This document shows positions 52,084 to 61,200 of a stretch of DNA of 64,000 nt, one piece after another. The DNA comes from Mariprofundus sp. NF (lineage in GTDB: Bacteria > Pseudomonadota > Zetaproteobacteria > Mariprofundales > Mariprofundaceae): the NCBI RefSeq assembly GCF_013387455.1, contig NZ_VWNC01000001.1, positions 434,001 to 498,000 on the forward strand. Direction: 5' to 3'. A program made the position numbers and the translations under genes. The notes below the pieces were generated by a model that was not told where the DNA came from, did not search any database, and saw nothing but the letters and a program-made list of their open reading frames with translations. Positions within the stretch are counted from its first letter, which is position 1; every line of letters starts with the position of its first letter.

Positions 52084-53075
52084 GCAACTACGTTGGGGTG
52101 CTCCAACTTGGACTTTTTGCAAGCATAGGCTTTGCTGTTCTGGTAGCTGTTGTTAGTGCGGTCATCTACCCGTTTGCCAGACAGCGACTGGCGAAGTTGC
52201 CACCTCAATTACGCTCTAACATCCTGCTTGGCTGGTTGGTTGCACCGGCCTTCATAGGGGGAGTGCTGAGTCTTCTAAGCTTCATGCCCTCACTTATTAG
52301 CCTTTTTGGTTTTGTTCCCGATCATTGCAGTGTCCATGATGGGCACTTACACCTTTGCTTGATTCACCCACCTCTACCAGTAGATAGCAGTATTCTTCAG
52401 TTCTTTCTTGTCACATTGGTTGGAGTAACTATTTATTTTATTGGAATTTCAATTTTTGATCTCTTACGTGCACATAAGTTTCAACGGACACTGATGGCGG
52501 CAAGTTATCCTCATGAAACGTATCCTATTCGTATAGTCGATTGGGACATGCCATTAGCCTTATCAGCGGGAATTCGCCGTATGAGGGTATTCATATCTTC
52601 TCAACTTGTGGAAACCTTATCTCCGAAACAGTTGGAGGTAGTGATTGCTCATGAGCAAGCTCATTTAAGTCGTAGAGATCCATTGCGGCATTTTATTGCG
52701 CATGCTTTCTCTTTCGCCCATATCCCCTGGCTGCGAAAAGGCCTGTTGATGGACTTTGATCTTGCCACGGAACAAACATGTGATGACCTGGCTGCAACTA
52801 AAACAGGTGGAAGGTTACATGTCGCTGACACTATTCTTGCTGTTGAGCGTTTATTCATTATGCGGCGACTTCCATCCATGGTGATGTCAATTTCGGGCAG
52901 TAATATTACTGCACGCGTGGAATCTCTTTTGGCTCAGCCTCCTGTTTATAGATCGGTATCAAGAAGTTATATGAACATCCTTGGTATAGGAGTCATGATT
53001 GGGGCGTTTGCCATAATGAATGACCTTCATCATTTCACTGAATCAATTCTCCAACTCATGACAGGGCATATGTAA
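52080..53075 (+). CDS. M56 family membrane metallopeptidase (BlaR1/MecR1-like, without sensor domain)
   Basis: A 331-residue protein with hydrophobic segments near residues 12-35, 50-70, 105-125 and the C-terminus. The zinc site is H-E-Q-A-H at 191-195 in V-I-A-H-E-Q-A-H-L-S-R-R-D, with a later E-Q-T-C-D region. It lacks the C-terminal penicillin-binding domain of BlaR1, so the trigger is not a beta-lactam bound to that domain. It likely cleaves or inactivates the overlapping BlaI-type repressor. The downstream genes concern metals, so a metal or envelope signal is plausible. Confidence 0.82.
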   Translation: MSNYVGVLQLGLFASIGFAVLVAVVSAVIYPFARQRLAKLPPQLRSNILLGWLVAPAFIGGVLSLLSFMPSLISLFGFVPDHCSVHDGHLHLCLIHPPLPVDSSILQFFLVTLVGVTIYFIGISIFDLLRAHKFQRTLMAASYPHETYPIRIVDWDMPLALSAGIRRMRVFISSQLVETLSPKQLEVVIAHEQAHLSRRDPLRHFIAHAFSFAHIPWLRKGLLMDFDLATEQTCDDLAATKTGGRLHVADTILAVERLFIMRRLPSMVMSISGSNITARVESLLAQPPVYRSVSRSYMNILGIGVMIGAFAIMNDLHHFTESILQLMTGHM

Positions 53076-53142
53076 ATGTCACTAATAAAAAGAGCACTGC
53101 CGATCAATATAGCGCTAACTCTCACTCTACGGAGAAATATGC

Positions 53143-53454
53143 ATGAAGAGCTTAACAATAATAATCCACACAGATGATCAACAGGATTTGACTAATCAAC
53201 TGCGTACGATTGAACAGGTAGAAGGGTTTACGCTAAACCATATAGAAGGTCATGGGATTGAATCCGAACGTGACCCCTTTCTGTCGGCGCGTGATGATGT
53301 GGTAGGAGCCAGCCCACGAGTGCGGGTAGACATCGTTCTGGAAGACAGTGATTTAGACACTGTGCTTAATGTCCTTCGAGATGCGAAAGAGAATGGCAAG
53401 ATGAATGATGCCTATTATTGGGTTTCACCCGTAGAACAAGAGGGGCATCTATAA
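53143..53454 (+). CDS. DUF3240/P-II-like protein of metal-efflux loci
   Basis: A 103-residue ferredoxin-like-fold protein related to DUF3240 and GlnB/P-II proteins. I-I-I-H-T-D-D-Q-Q-D-L near the start, F-T-L-N-H-I-E-G-H-G, P-F-L-S-A-R-D-D-V-V-G and R-V-D-I-V-L-E-D-S-D are the visible matches to copies beside Czc/Cus operons. It probably binds a metal or nucleotide and tunes efflux. The ATG has GGAG 8 bases upstream; the stop overlaps the HupE gene by TAATG. Confidence 0.75.
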   Translation: MKSLTIIIHTDDQQDLTNQLRTIEQVEGFTLNHIEGHGIESERDPFLSARDDVVGASPRVRVDIVLEDSDLDTVLNVLRDAKENGKMNDAYYWVSPVEQEGHL

Positions 53455-54599
53455 TGGGTTTAAACATCAGAAATATATTTTCTAGCCCTAAGCTCATGTC
53501 TCTATTGGTGGGTATGCTAACAGTCGGCCTGATATCACAAGTAGCATACGCTCACGGCATGTCTGAAGCTGATAAGCAGGCAATTATTGATGGTGGGAAC
53601 TTACTCTATATGTGGATTGGTGCGACACATATGCTATCGGGTTATGACCACCTTGCCTTTGTGTTTGGCATCATCTTTTTCCTGAGTAATTTCCGCGACA
53701 TTGTTAAATATGTCTCTGCATTTACCATCGGCCATAGCATCACCCTGATCTATGCCACTTTTAATGGGGTTCAGCTCAATTACTTTCTCATCGATGCAGT
53801 GATTGCCTTGAGTGTCTGTTATATTGCCTTTGCCAACATTGATGGCTTCCGTAAGTACCTGAATATTAATCCACCGAACATGATGTTAATGATTGTAGGT
53901 TTGGGCTTGATTCATGGGTTTGGCTTATCCACTCGTTTGCAGGAACTGCCACTAAGTGAAGATAGTCTGTTACTCAACATCATCTCGTTTAATGTGGGGA
54001 TTGAGTTTGGACAAATTACAGCACTTGCGGTTATGTTGCTGCTCATCGCTGCATGGCGTAAAAGACACTCATTCAAAGCTTTTAGCCTGATTGCAAACTA
54101 CAGTCTCATCATAGCGGGGGGACTACTATTCCTTATGCAAATGCATGATTTCTCGCATGATGGTGAAAAGGGCAATGTTGCTGTCGCGGCTGAATTGACT
54201 CAGCCCATTAAAAGCAATCAAATGAATGCTAAACAAGACACTATTACGGTCACCGTCCCTGCCAGAGGTGATGTTGAATACAAACTTATACTTACTAAAG
54301 GCGCATCGCTGCAATATTCATGGAAAACAGATGGTGCCGAGCTTTTCTTTGATTTTCATGGCGAGCCGAAAGGTGATGAGACTGGTTACTTTGAAAGCTA
54401 CAGTAAGAGTACAGAGAGTGTTTTAAGTGGTTCTTTGGTAGCACCCTTTGAGGGAACCCATGGCTGGTATTGGAAAAACAACACTCAGTCACCTGTTCGT
54501 GTCGTACTGGAAATCAAAGGGGCTTATCAACTAAAGCAGAAACCAATGCCAATTTTGCCAGAAGAGATTCCGGCTCCAAAAGTCCACGATAGTCTTTGA
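53454..54599 (+). CDS. HupE/UreJ-type membrane protein fused to a C-terminal periplasmic anchor-like domain
   Basis: A 381-residue protein. A signal-like helix is at residues 13-32 (cleavage near A-Y-A-H). The HupE/UreJ part has G-Y-D-H-L-A-F-V-F-G and I-G-H-S-I-T-L with 6-7 helices to about residue 228. A hydrophilic C-terminal domain (about 255-375) has V-P-A-R-G-D-V-E-Y-K-L, G-T-H-G-W-Y-W-K-N-N and V-V-L-E-I-K-G, which resembles a separate transmembrane-anchor protein found in metal-efflux clusters. The join is in frame with no sign of frameshift. HupE proteins move nickel or cobalt; the role here is unproven. Confidence 0.72.
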   Translation: MGLNIRNIFSSPKLMSLLVGMLTVGLISQVAYAHGMSEADKQAIIDGGNLLYMWIGATHMLSGYDHLAFVFGIIFFLSNFRDIVKYVSAFTIGHSITLIYATFNGVQLNYFLIDAVIALSVCYIAFANIDGFRKYLNINPPNMMLMIVGLGLIHGFGLSTRLQELPLSEDSLLLNIISFNVGIEFGQITALAVMLLLIAAWRKRHSFKAFSLIANYSLIIAGGLLFLMQMHDFSHDGEKGNVAVAAELTQPIKSNQMNAKQDTITVTVPARGDVEYKLILTKGASLQYSWKTDGAELFFDFHGEPKGDETGYFESYSKSTESVLSGSLVAPFEGTHGWYWKNNTQSPVRVVLEIKGAYQLKQKPMPILPEEIPAPKVHDSL

Positions 54600-54621
54600 T
54601 TAAGGATAGGAGAGCTACTAC

Positions 54622-54792
54622 ATGCACTTAAAAGCACTATTGATAGGTTTCATCGCATTATTATTTTCACTCTCCATTACGGCATGCTCCGATCATGGGC
54701 ATGACCATGGAGATCCTCACGGCCATAGCCATGAATCAGCGACTCAACAGCAACCAGAACTAAGCCCCACAACTCACGATAACATTGATTAA
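54622..54792 (+). CDS. Small His-rich putative lipoprotein
   Basis: A 56-residue secreted peptide. The N-terminal hydrophobic signal (L-I-G-F-I-A-L-L-F-S-L-S) ends in lipobox I-T-A-C, so Cys22 is likely lipidated. The mature part holds D-H-G-H-D-H-G-D-P-H-G-H-S-H-E, a strong metal-binding His cluster, and a short polar tail. AGGAG lies about 11 bases upstream of ATG 54622. It lies 22 bases after the HupE gene. It probably buffers or delivers metal ions in the periplasm. Confidence 0.75.
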   Translation: MHLKALLIGFIALLFSLSITACSDHGHDHGDPHGHSHESATQQQPELSPTTHDNID

Positions 54793-54807
54793 TAACAGGA
54801 GAAGCAT

Positions 54808-55152
54808 ATGAACATAAAAACATTTATTTTTGCACTTTCGTTAATATTGTCACCATTGACTGCTTTGGCAGGCGGTGGCCATGGTCACTCTCATGGGCCA
54901 GCTCTAATCAGCCAAAGCCAAGCAGAGTCGGTTGCAGCAGGCCGTGTTATGATGCTAATCGAACAAGAGAAAATTGATAAAAACTGGAAGTCAGCAAAAG
55001 CTTCATCGGCTGAAAAGAAAATGAATGGTAATCAAACTGAGTGGTTAGTCACATTTAAAAATAGCCAAGTAGCGGATTCAGCCAAGGATACACTTTATAT
55101 CTTCCTAAGCTCTACAGGCGATTATATTGCGGCAAACTTTACGGGCAAATAG
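54808..55152 (+). CDS. DUF6488-like secreted His-rich protein
   Basis: A 114-residue secreted protein. The signal peptide I-F-A-L-S-L-I-L-S-P-L-T-A-L-A-G (residues 6-22) is followed by G-G-H-G-H-S-H-G-P and a compact domain with W-L-V-T-F-K-N and L-Y-I-F-L-S-S-T-G-D-Y-I-A-A-N. I associate this pattern with DUF6488 proteins of metal-efflux clusters, not with a tested function. It follows the His-rich lipoprotein by 15 bases with AGGAG upstream of ATG 54808. A periplasmic metal-binding role is inferred. Confidence 0.65.
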   Translation: MNIKTFIFALSLILSPLTALAGGGHGHSHGPALISQSQAESVAAGRVMMLIEQEKIDKNWKSAKASSAEKKMNGNQTEWLVTFKNSQVADSAKDTLYIFLSSTGDYIAANFTGK

Positions 55153-55334
55153 AACATGAGCGCTCAATCAGATTGGGATGCCTCTATATTTGAGGTGCCT
55201 CAACCTTACTTATGTAAGGCGATAAATGAATTTGATGTTTATTAAGTCATTTGGCCAGGATATCTGGAACATGATACTGACTAGAAATTCTAAGTGTTCT
55301 TGCTTCAGCTAACATCAGTCATTACCTTGTCTGC

Positions 55335-55655
55335 ATGCGCTCGTTAGCACTTATGGCCTTCTTGGCTCTGCAGTTGTCCGTTTTTACATGTGGATTCGAT
55401 ATCCATGTGCATGCAGCGGGTATCGATGAGGGACATGTTGCTGAACATCTCCATGATGATGGTGCAGATCATGAAGAAGAGTCTCATGACCATGGATGCC
55501 ATGTTCATGCGTCGCATTCGTTCACAATGACTAAAGTTGAAAAGGTTGACTCGGTTTTAGACGTTTCAATAATTCAACAGTTCAAATTGGCAGGATTTCA
55601 TATGAAAGACCTGTCGTTCTTAATAGAGCACCCCCCAAAGCTACAGTACTGCTGA
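55335..55655 (+). CDS. CzcI-like His-rich periplasmic protein
   Basis: A 106-residue protein with an N-terminal hydrophobic signal (L-A-L-M-A-F-L-A-L-Q-L-S-V-F) and a mature part dense in His and acidic residues (H-V-H-A, H-V-A-E-H-L-H-D-D, D-H-E-E-E-S-H-D-H-G-C-H-V-H). CzcI-type proteins precede czcC in metal-efflux operons and are thought to regulate them. No strong ribosome binding site is visible, so the exact start is uncertain. It is separated from DUF6488 by 182 bases with no clear gene. Confidence 0.6.
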   Translation: MRSLALMAFLALQLSVFTCGFDIHVHAAGIDEGHVAEHLHDDGADHEEESHDHGCHVHASHSFTMTKVEKVDSVLDVSIIQQFKLAGFHMKDLSFLIEHPPKLQYC

Positions 55656-55747
55656 TTATCTGATTTAGTGGCATAAGACAGTCTAAATAGGCTGTGCCTG
55701 TTTCATTCAAATTAGAGATCAGCCTTCCCCAATCAATTCAATAATAA

Positions 55748-55764
55748 CACAGGGGGAAACTGTG
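55748..55764 (+). promoter_or_regulatory. Ribosome binding site inside a small hairpin at the czcC-like start
   Basis: CACAG and CTGTG can pair, with the GGGGAAA loop between; the Shine-Dalgarno GGGGG is partly in the loop and GTG is part of the stem. It may reduce initiation. The stem is only 5 bp. Confidence 0.35.
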
Positions 55765-57000
55765 CGAATACGTTTTTTAATAACAGGAATGCTGTTATGC
55801 ATTTACCCGTCACATGCGAATGCTGTGACGTTGAACGAAGCAATGGATACTGCCCTTGAGCAGCATCCCTTGTTGAGGATCTCAAATACCCAAATTGAAG
55901 GGGCACAAGGCGAGCTACAGGAGCAGAGGGCTTATGCATACAACCCTGAGCTTTCAGTGGAGCCTCAACGACGGAGACTCAATGGAGGTGGCTCATCTAA
56001 TGATTATTACGTCACCCTGTCTCAGGGTATTGAATTAGGTGGAAAGCAAGGATATCGGGAGAGATCAGCTCAAGCTGCATTAGAGGCTACAAAGCTCGAA
56101 TTCGGAGTAAACCGCCATCGTATCATGGTAGATGCAGCAAGGGCATTGGTTGCACTGTATTTCTCCAAACGAGAACTGTTGTGGCGAAACCAGCAGTCGT
56201 TAACACTACTGCAGTTAAATAAAGCTGTGAGTAGACAGATGGAGGTTGGAGAGGCTAACCAACTGGATGTAAATCTGGCCAAGTCTTCTTTGACTCAAGC
56301 TATTCATGCCGAAGCTTTGGCAAAACAGCAGCACGCAATGAACGTGTCCAAATATCTAATGGCAACAGGTGAATCCAGCGTGCCAAATGATATACAGGTT
56401 GAATTACCTAAACTTTTGGTTGGGTGGGAGCCTTTATCTGACCCGATAGAAACTGCTATGAACTCTCGGTCAGAAATCAAAGCCAAGAGGCAGCGCCTAG
56501 CCCAATACTCAGCCAAATCAGATTTAGCAAAGGCCCAACGTATTCCTGATGTAACTGTAGGCATAACTGCCGGACGTGAATCGGGAGATCAGCTCTATTC
56601 TCTAGGTTTTACGGTGCCGATTCCTGTTCTGAATAACCATAATGGAGCTTATAGGGCTGCAATGTCTCAAGCTACTGCGCAACAAGCTGAACTGGAATGG
56701 CTTGAGAAACGCGTGAAGCTCGAAGTGCAGGAAGCGATATACAATCATGGTACAGCCATGCGGGCTGTCTTAGCGGTCAATGAAGTAGAAAAAACTGATG
56801 TCTCCAAGGATAATATTTCTTTGGCCAAAGCTGCATTTGATTCTGGTGAACTTAATATCGAAGAGCTTGTTGTACACATTAATCAAATCCTTGAATCACG
56901 TATCAACTCTGCAGCCATTCTTCAACAAGGTTGGATGGCACGCATCCGCCTTGCAGAAGTGCTTGGACATCCAGAATATATTCTCGAAGGAAACAAATAA
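55762..57000 (+). CDS. czcC: CzcC/CusC-type outer-membrane efflux protein
   Basis: A 412-residue TolC-family protein. A signal peptide covers residues 1-22 (F-L-I-T-G-M-L-L-C-I-Y-P-S-H-A-N-A). The long helical repeats include the typical S-Q-G-I-E-L-G-G-K and P-V-L-N-N-H-N-G-A-Y segments, as in CzcC. It forms the outer-membrane channel of the RND tripartite pump. GTG 55762 has AGGGGG just upstream. The stop overlaps the czcB-like ATG by one base (TAATG). Confidence 0.88.
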   Translation: MRIRFLITGMLLCIYPSHANAVTLNEAMDTALEQHPLLRISNTQIEGAQGELQEQRAYAYNPELSVEPQRRRLNGGGSSNDYYVTLSQGIELGGKQGYRERSAQAALEATKLEFGVNRHRIMVDAARALVALYFSKRELLWRNQQSLTLLQLNKAVSRQMEVGEANQLDVNLAKSSLTQAIHAEALAKQQHAMNVSKYLMATGESSVPNDIQVELPKLLVGWEPLSDPIETAMNSRSEIKAKRQRLAQYSAKSDLAKAQRIPDVTVGITAGRESGDQLYSLGFTVPIPVLNNHNGAYRAAMSQATAQQAELEWLEKRVKLEVQEAIYNHGTAMRAVLAVNEVEKTDVSKDNISLAKAAFDSGELNIEELVVHINQILESRINSAAILQQGWMARIRLAEVLGHPEYILEGNK

Positions 57001-58205
57001 TGAAAACTCTAATCACTTTAATTGCGACATTCACATTGTTGTTGAGTGTTCCCGTATTTGCTGAAGATGATGGACACAATCATGATGAAGCTGGTCACAC
57101 CCAAAATGGAGATGGCGGCCACAAAGAAGATGGTCAGCATGAAGAAGATGGAGATGTTATCAAGCTGACGCCTACTCAGATTAAACAGGCAGGCATTGAA
57201 TCAAAAGCAGTTTTTCTCCGACCTAAATTACAAGCTATAAAAGCTCCTGGAAGTGTAACTTTCAATGAGTATAAATTGGCTGATGTCACAACATTGGTTG
57301 ATGGAGTTGTTCATGCTCGTCATGTGCGCTTAGGAGATGAAGTCAAAAAAGGTAAAAAACTTGTAACTATCACCAGTTCAACTCTGGCGCAGGCAGAAGC
57401 TGAATACCTAAGAGCTGAAGCAGAACATCGTAAAAGTAAACTTGATCTAAAACGCATTGAAGGTTTAGCAAAAGAAAAGATTGTTTCTCAGGCACGCCTT
57501 CAACAGTCAACAAGTATTCATCAGGCTGCACATGCAAATTTGGCTGCAGCTCGCGCTACACTGGCATCCAACGGATTATCCAGTGGGAAGATTGATGCGC
57601 TTATTAATTTAAAACAATATGGTCAGCTAACACTTTATGCCCCAAGCTCAGGAACGATTGTCTCCGATGATTTTCGTTTAGGGCAGCACATTGCTGCGGG
57701 GACACTTCTACTTCAGGTCGCTGATGAATCAACGGTCTGGGTTGAAGTGAAATTTTCCCAATCTCAAATGAGTGGTATCAAAGTTGGGCAGTCTGCAGTC
57801 GTTACACTGAAAAACAGCCATGCTCGGTTTAAAGGCCGAGTCATCAATATTCGTCATCAGCTTGATCAAACAACACGAACTGTAGGTGTACGCCTTGAAG
57901 TTCAGAACTACGAAGATGGTTTGCATCCTGGTATGTTTGTAAATGCAGAGATTGAAGCCGCTAGTGGTGAAGATGCATTGCTATTACCTGATGAGGCCAT
58001 TCAGAGACAAGGTAGTGAGTTGATTGTGTTTGTTGAGGAAGAACCAGGTCACTTTGAACGCAGAGAGGTCCGAGTTGGTAAGTCAGTAATGGGACTTACC
58101 CCTGTCATTGAGGGTATTAAAGAAGGTGATCCTGTTGTTGTGAAGGGTGCATTTGTCCTTTCTTCAGAACTGGCGAAATCCGGTTTTGAAGTCCACAACC
58201 ATTGA
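57000..58205 (+). CDS. czcB: CzcB/CusB-type membrane fusion protein
   Basis: A 401-residue periplasmic adaptor. A signal helix to about residue 18 (A-E-D-D) precedes an N-terminal His/Asp-rich stretch at 19-48 (G-H-N-H-D-E-A-G-H, G-G-H-K-E-D-G-Q-H) that probably binds metal. The lipoyl and beta-barrel parts follow (R-H-V-R-L-G-D-E-V-K-K-G-K, L-Y-A-P-S-S-G-T-I). ATG 57000 overlaps the previous stop; a longer frame from 56931 is rejected. It links the inner-membrane pump to CzcC. Confidence 0.9.
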   Translation: MKTLITLIATFTLLLSVPVFAEDDGHNHDEAGHTQNGDGGHKEDGQHEEDGDVIKLTPTQIKQAGIESKAVFLRPKLQAIKAPGSVTFNEYKLADVTTLVDGVVHARHVRLGDEVKKGKKLVTITSSTLAQAEAEYLRAEAEHRKSKLDLKRIEGLAKEKIVSQARLQQSTSIHQAAHANLAAARATLASNGLSSGKIDALINLKQYGQLTLYAPSSGTIVSDDFRLGQHIAAGTLLLQVADESTVWVEVKFSQSQMSGIKVGQSAVVTLKNSHARFKGRVINIRHQLDQTTRTVGVRLEVQNYEDGLHPGMFVNAEIEAASGEDALLLPDEAIQRQGSELIVFVEEEPGHFERREVRVGKSVMGLTPVIEGIKEGDPVVVKGAFVLSSELAKSGFEVHNH

Positions 58206-58216
58206 GGTAATGCCAG

Positions 58217-61200
58217 ATGTTTTCAAAATTAATTGATGCGGCGGTAAATAACCGCCTTCTGATTCTATTGTTGTTGCTGGGTTCAATGACTTATGCACTG
58301 TTAGTTGTGCCGAAATTGAATCTCGATGCATTTCCTGATGTGACCAATGTTCAGGTACAGATTAATACCGAAGCTGAGGGCTTGGCTTCAGAAGAAGTGG
58401 AGCAGTTGATTACCTATCCAATTGAGGCAGTCATGTATGCACTGCCTGAGGTGGAAGAAGTTCGCTCAATTTCCAGAACAGGTCTTTCTATTGTCACAGT
58501 TGTATTTAAAGAAGGCACCGATATCTATTTTGCCAGACAGTTAGTGTTCCAAAAACTTCAGGATGCTAGTCAGACTGTACCATCGTGGGCGGGTACTCCA
58601 AAAATTGGGCCGAACACTTCAGGCCTTGGCCAGGTATTCCAGTATATTATCAAGTCCTCTCCTGATGCCGATTTTGATGCCCTGACACTTAGGGCGCTTA
58701 ATGACTGGGTGGTGAAGTTAATGCTAATGCCAGTTGAAGGTGTGACTGACATCCTCTCTTATGGTGGTGAAGTGCGTCAGTACCAGGTGCATGTGAACCC
58801 TGAACAACTGCTTTCCTACAGCTTGCATGTAGATGATGTGGCAAAAGCCATTGAGGCTAATAATCGCAATGCTGGTGGCTGGTATTTGCCGCAAGGTGAT
58901 GAGCAGTTAGTGATTCGCGGTGTGGGCTGGATTCCTGGTGGCGAAAGGGGACTAAAAGCAATTGCCTCAATTCCGGTTAAAACAATAAATGGTACATCTG
59001 TTCGAGTGTCTGATGTTGCGACAGTAGCCTTTGGTGGTGAAATTCGTCAGGGCGCAGTCACTATGACTGAGCGAGATGAAGATGGGAAAATAACCTCGCT
59101 TGGCGAAGTCGTAGTTGGCATTGTACTAAAGCGCTTTGGTGCCAATACGAAGAACACGATTGATGATGTTAAATCACGATTGGAGATTGTTCAGAAGGCG
59201 CTTCCTAATGGCGTTACCATTGAACCATTTTATGATCAGTCTAATTTGATAAACAAGGCAGTCTGGACTGTTGAAAAAGCTCTACTGGAAGCCTTTGTAC
59301 TGATTATCATAGTACTGTTCCTGTTTTTGATGAATATGCGAGCAGCGACTCTGGTATTGTTATCTGTCCCGCTTTCAGTTCTGGCTGCTTTAGGTGCTAT
59401 GCAACATTACGGCATTTCAGCCAACCTTATGAGCCTTGGTGGCCTGGCCATTGCCATTGGTATGATGGTCGATGGTTCTGTTGTAATGGTGGAGAACATT
59501 TTTAAACATTTAGAAAAACTGCCGGATGAAAACCGTGGTGTTGCACTGCGAATTACTGAGGCTTCGAAAGAAGTCGCTCGTCCAGTGCTGTTTGCCGTAC
59601 TCATAATCCTCTTGGTATTTACACCTCTGTTTGCCCTTGAGGGTGTGGAAGGGAAAATGTTTACACCAATGGCGCTTTCAATTTCCTTTGCCATGTTTGC
59701 TTCATTACTGGTGGCCCTGTTTGTGATGCCAGTATTGGCGACCTATGTGTTTACCAAGGGAGTGGCTCACAAAGAAAGCCCAGTGTTGGCTCCTATTGCT
59801 CGTGCTTATCATGGGATGCTTGAATCTGCTCTGAAAGCTCGCAAAGCAGTTGTTGGCGGTGCAGCTATGGCCTTTGTGGTAACTCTTGCCACTGTCCCAT
59901 TATTGGGCACTGAGTTTGTGCCTGAGTTAGAGGAAGGGACATTAGCCATTCGCATTACATTGGCACCATCATCTTCGCTTGATTATGCCAAGGGCGTTGG
60001 TGAAAAGCTGGAACGGGTATTGATCGAGAAATTTCCGGAGGTCACTTATGTTTCGGCTCGAACAGGCCGATCAGAAATTGGTGGCGATCCGGAGCCTGTT
60101 TCTAATGTGGAACTGTTCGTTGGTCTTCAGTCTGTTTCAGAGTGGTCAAGTGCCAGTGACAGGGAAGAGCTGCAACAGTTGATGCGTGAGAAGATGGAAG
60201 TGGTGCCTGGCATTTTGGTTTCTTTCACCCAACCTATTGCGATGCGAGTGGATGAACTTCTATCCGGGGTTAAGGCAGCACTTGCGATTAAACTATTCGG
60301 TCCTGATCTGAAAGTACTTGCAGAAATGGGCAAGAAAATCGAAGTGGTTGCGAAAAGTGTTGAAGGTACCCGCGATGTGGAGATGGAACAAATTGAGGGT
60401 GAAGCTCAGCTAGTAGTTCGTCCTGATCGCAGTAAGCTGGATCGTTATGGCATCCCTGTAGATGATGTAATGAGTCTGGTTGCAGATGCTATTGGTGGTG
60501 CATCTGCGGGGCAGGTGATTCAGGGCAATGAGCGATATGACATCTATGTACGACTGGCAAAAAACTACCGTCACAATACAGAGTCGATTGGTGGTCTAAT
60601 TTTACATTCGCCAAGCGGCGCATGGGTGCGCCTTGAAGATGTGGCCTCCATTGGAGTGGAACAAGGTCCCCCCATGATCAAGCGAGATGATGTGCAGCGT
60701 CGAGTTGTGATTCAGAGTAATGTGGAAGGTCGTGATATGGGTGGCCTTGTGGCTGAACTAGATCAACGCATTCAAAGTGAAATCGAGTTACCTCCTGGTT
60801 ATACAGTAGTGTTTGGTGGCCAGTTTGAAAATCAGCAGCGGGCGCAGGCAAAGCTGATGGTCGTGGTGCCTTTATCGTTGTTAATGATCTTCCTGCTGCT
60901 TTATTTCGCTTTTCATTCCGTCGGGCAGGCGGCGTTGATTATGCTCAATGTGCCAATGGCTTTGATTGGAGGCATTCTGGCTTTGTTAGTTTCAGGTCAA
61001 TATCTGTCTGTACCATCTAGTATCGGCTTTATTGCCCTGTTTGGTGTAGCTGTGCTTAATGGCGTTGTGCTGGTTGATGCGATTAATCGCCACCTTGATG
61101 AGCATGAACTGAATGATGCTATTCGACATGGTGCTGAGAGCCGTTTAAGACCTGTGCTAATGACAGCCATGATTGCGGCGTTGGGTTTGATCCCATTACT

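Noticed and set aside
55156-55245. 29-codon frame after the DUF6488-like gene
   Set aside because: No ribosome binding site and no recognisable signal or motif.
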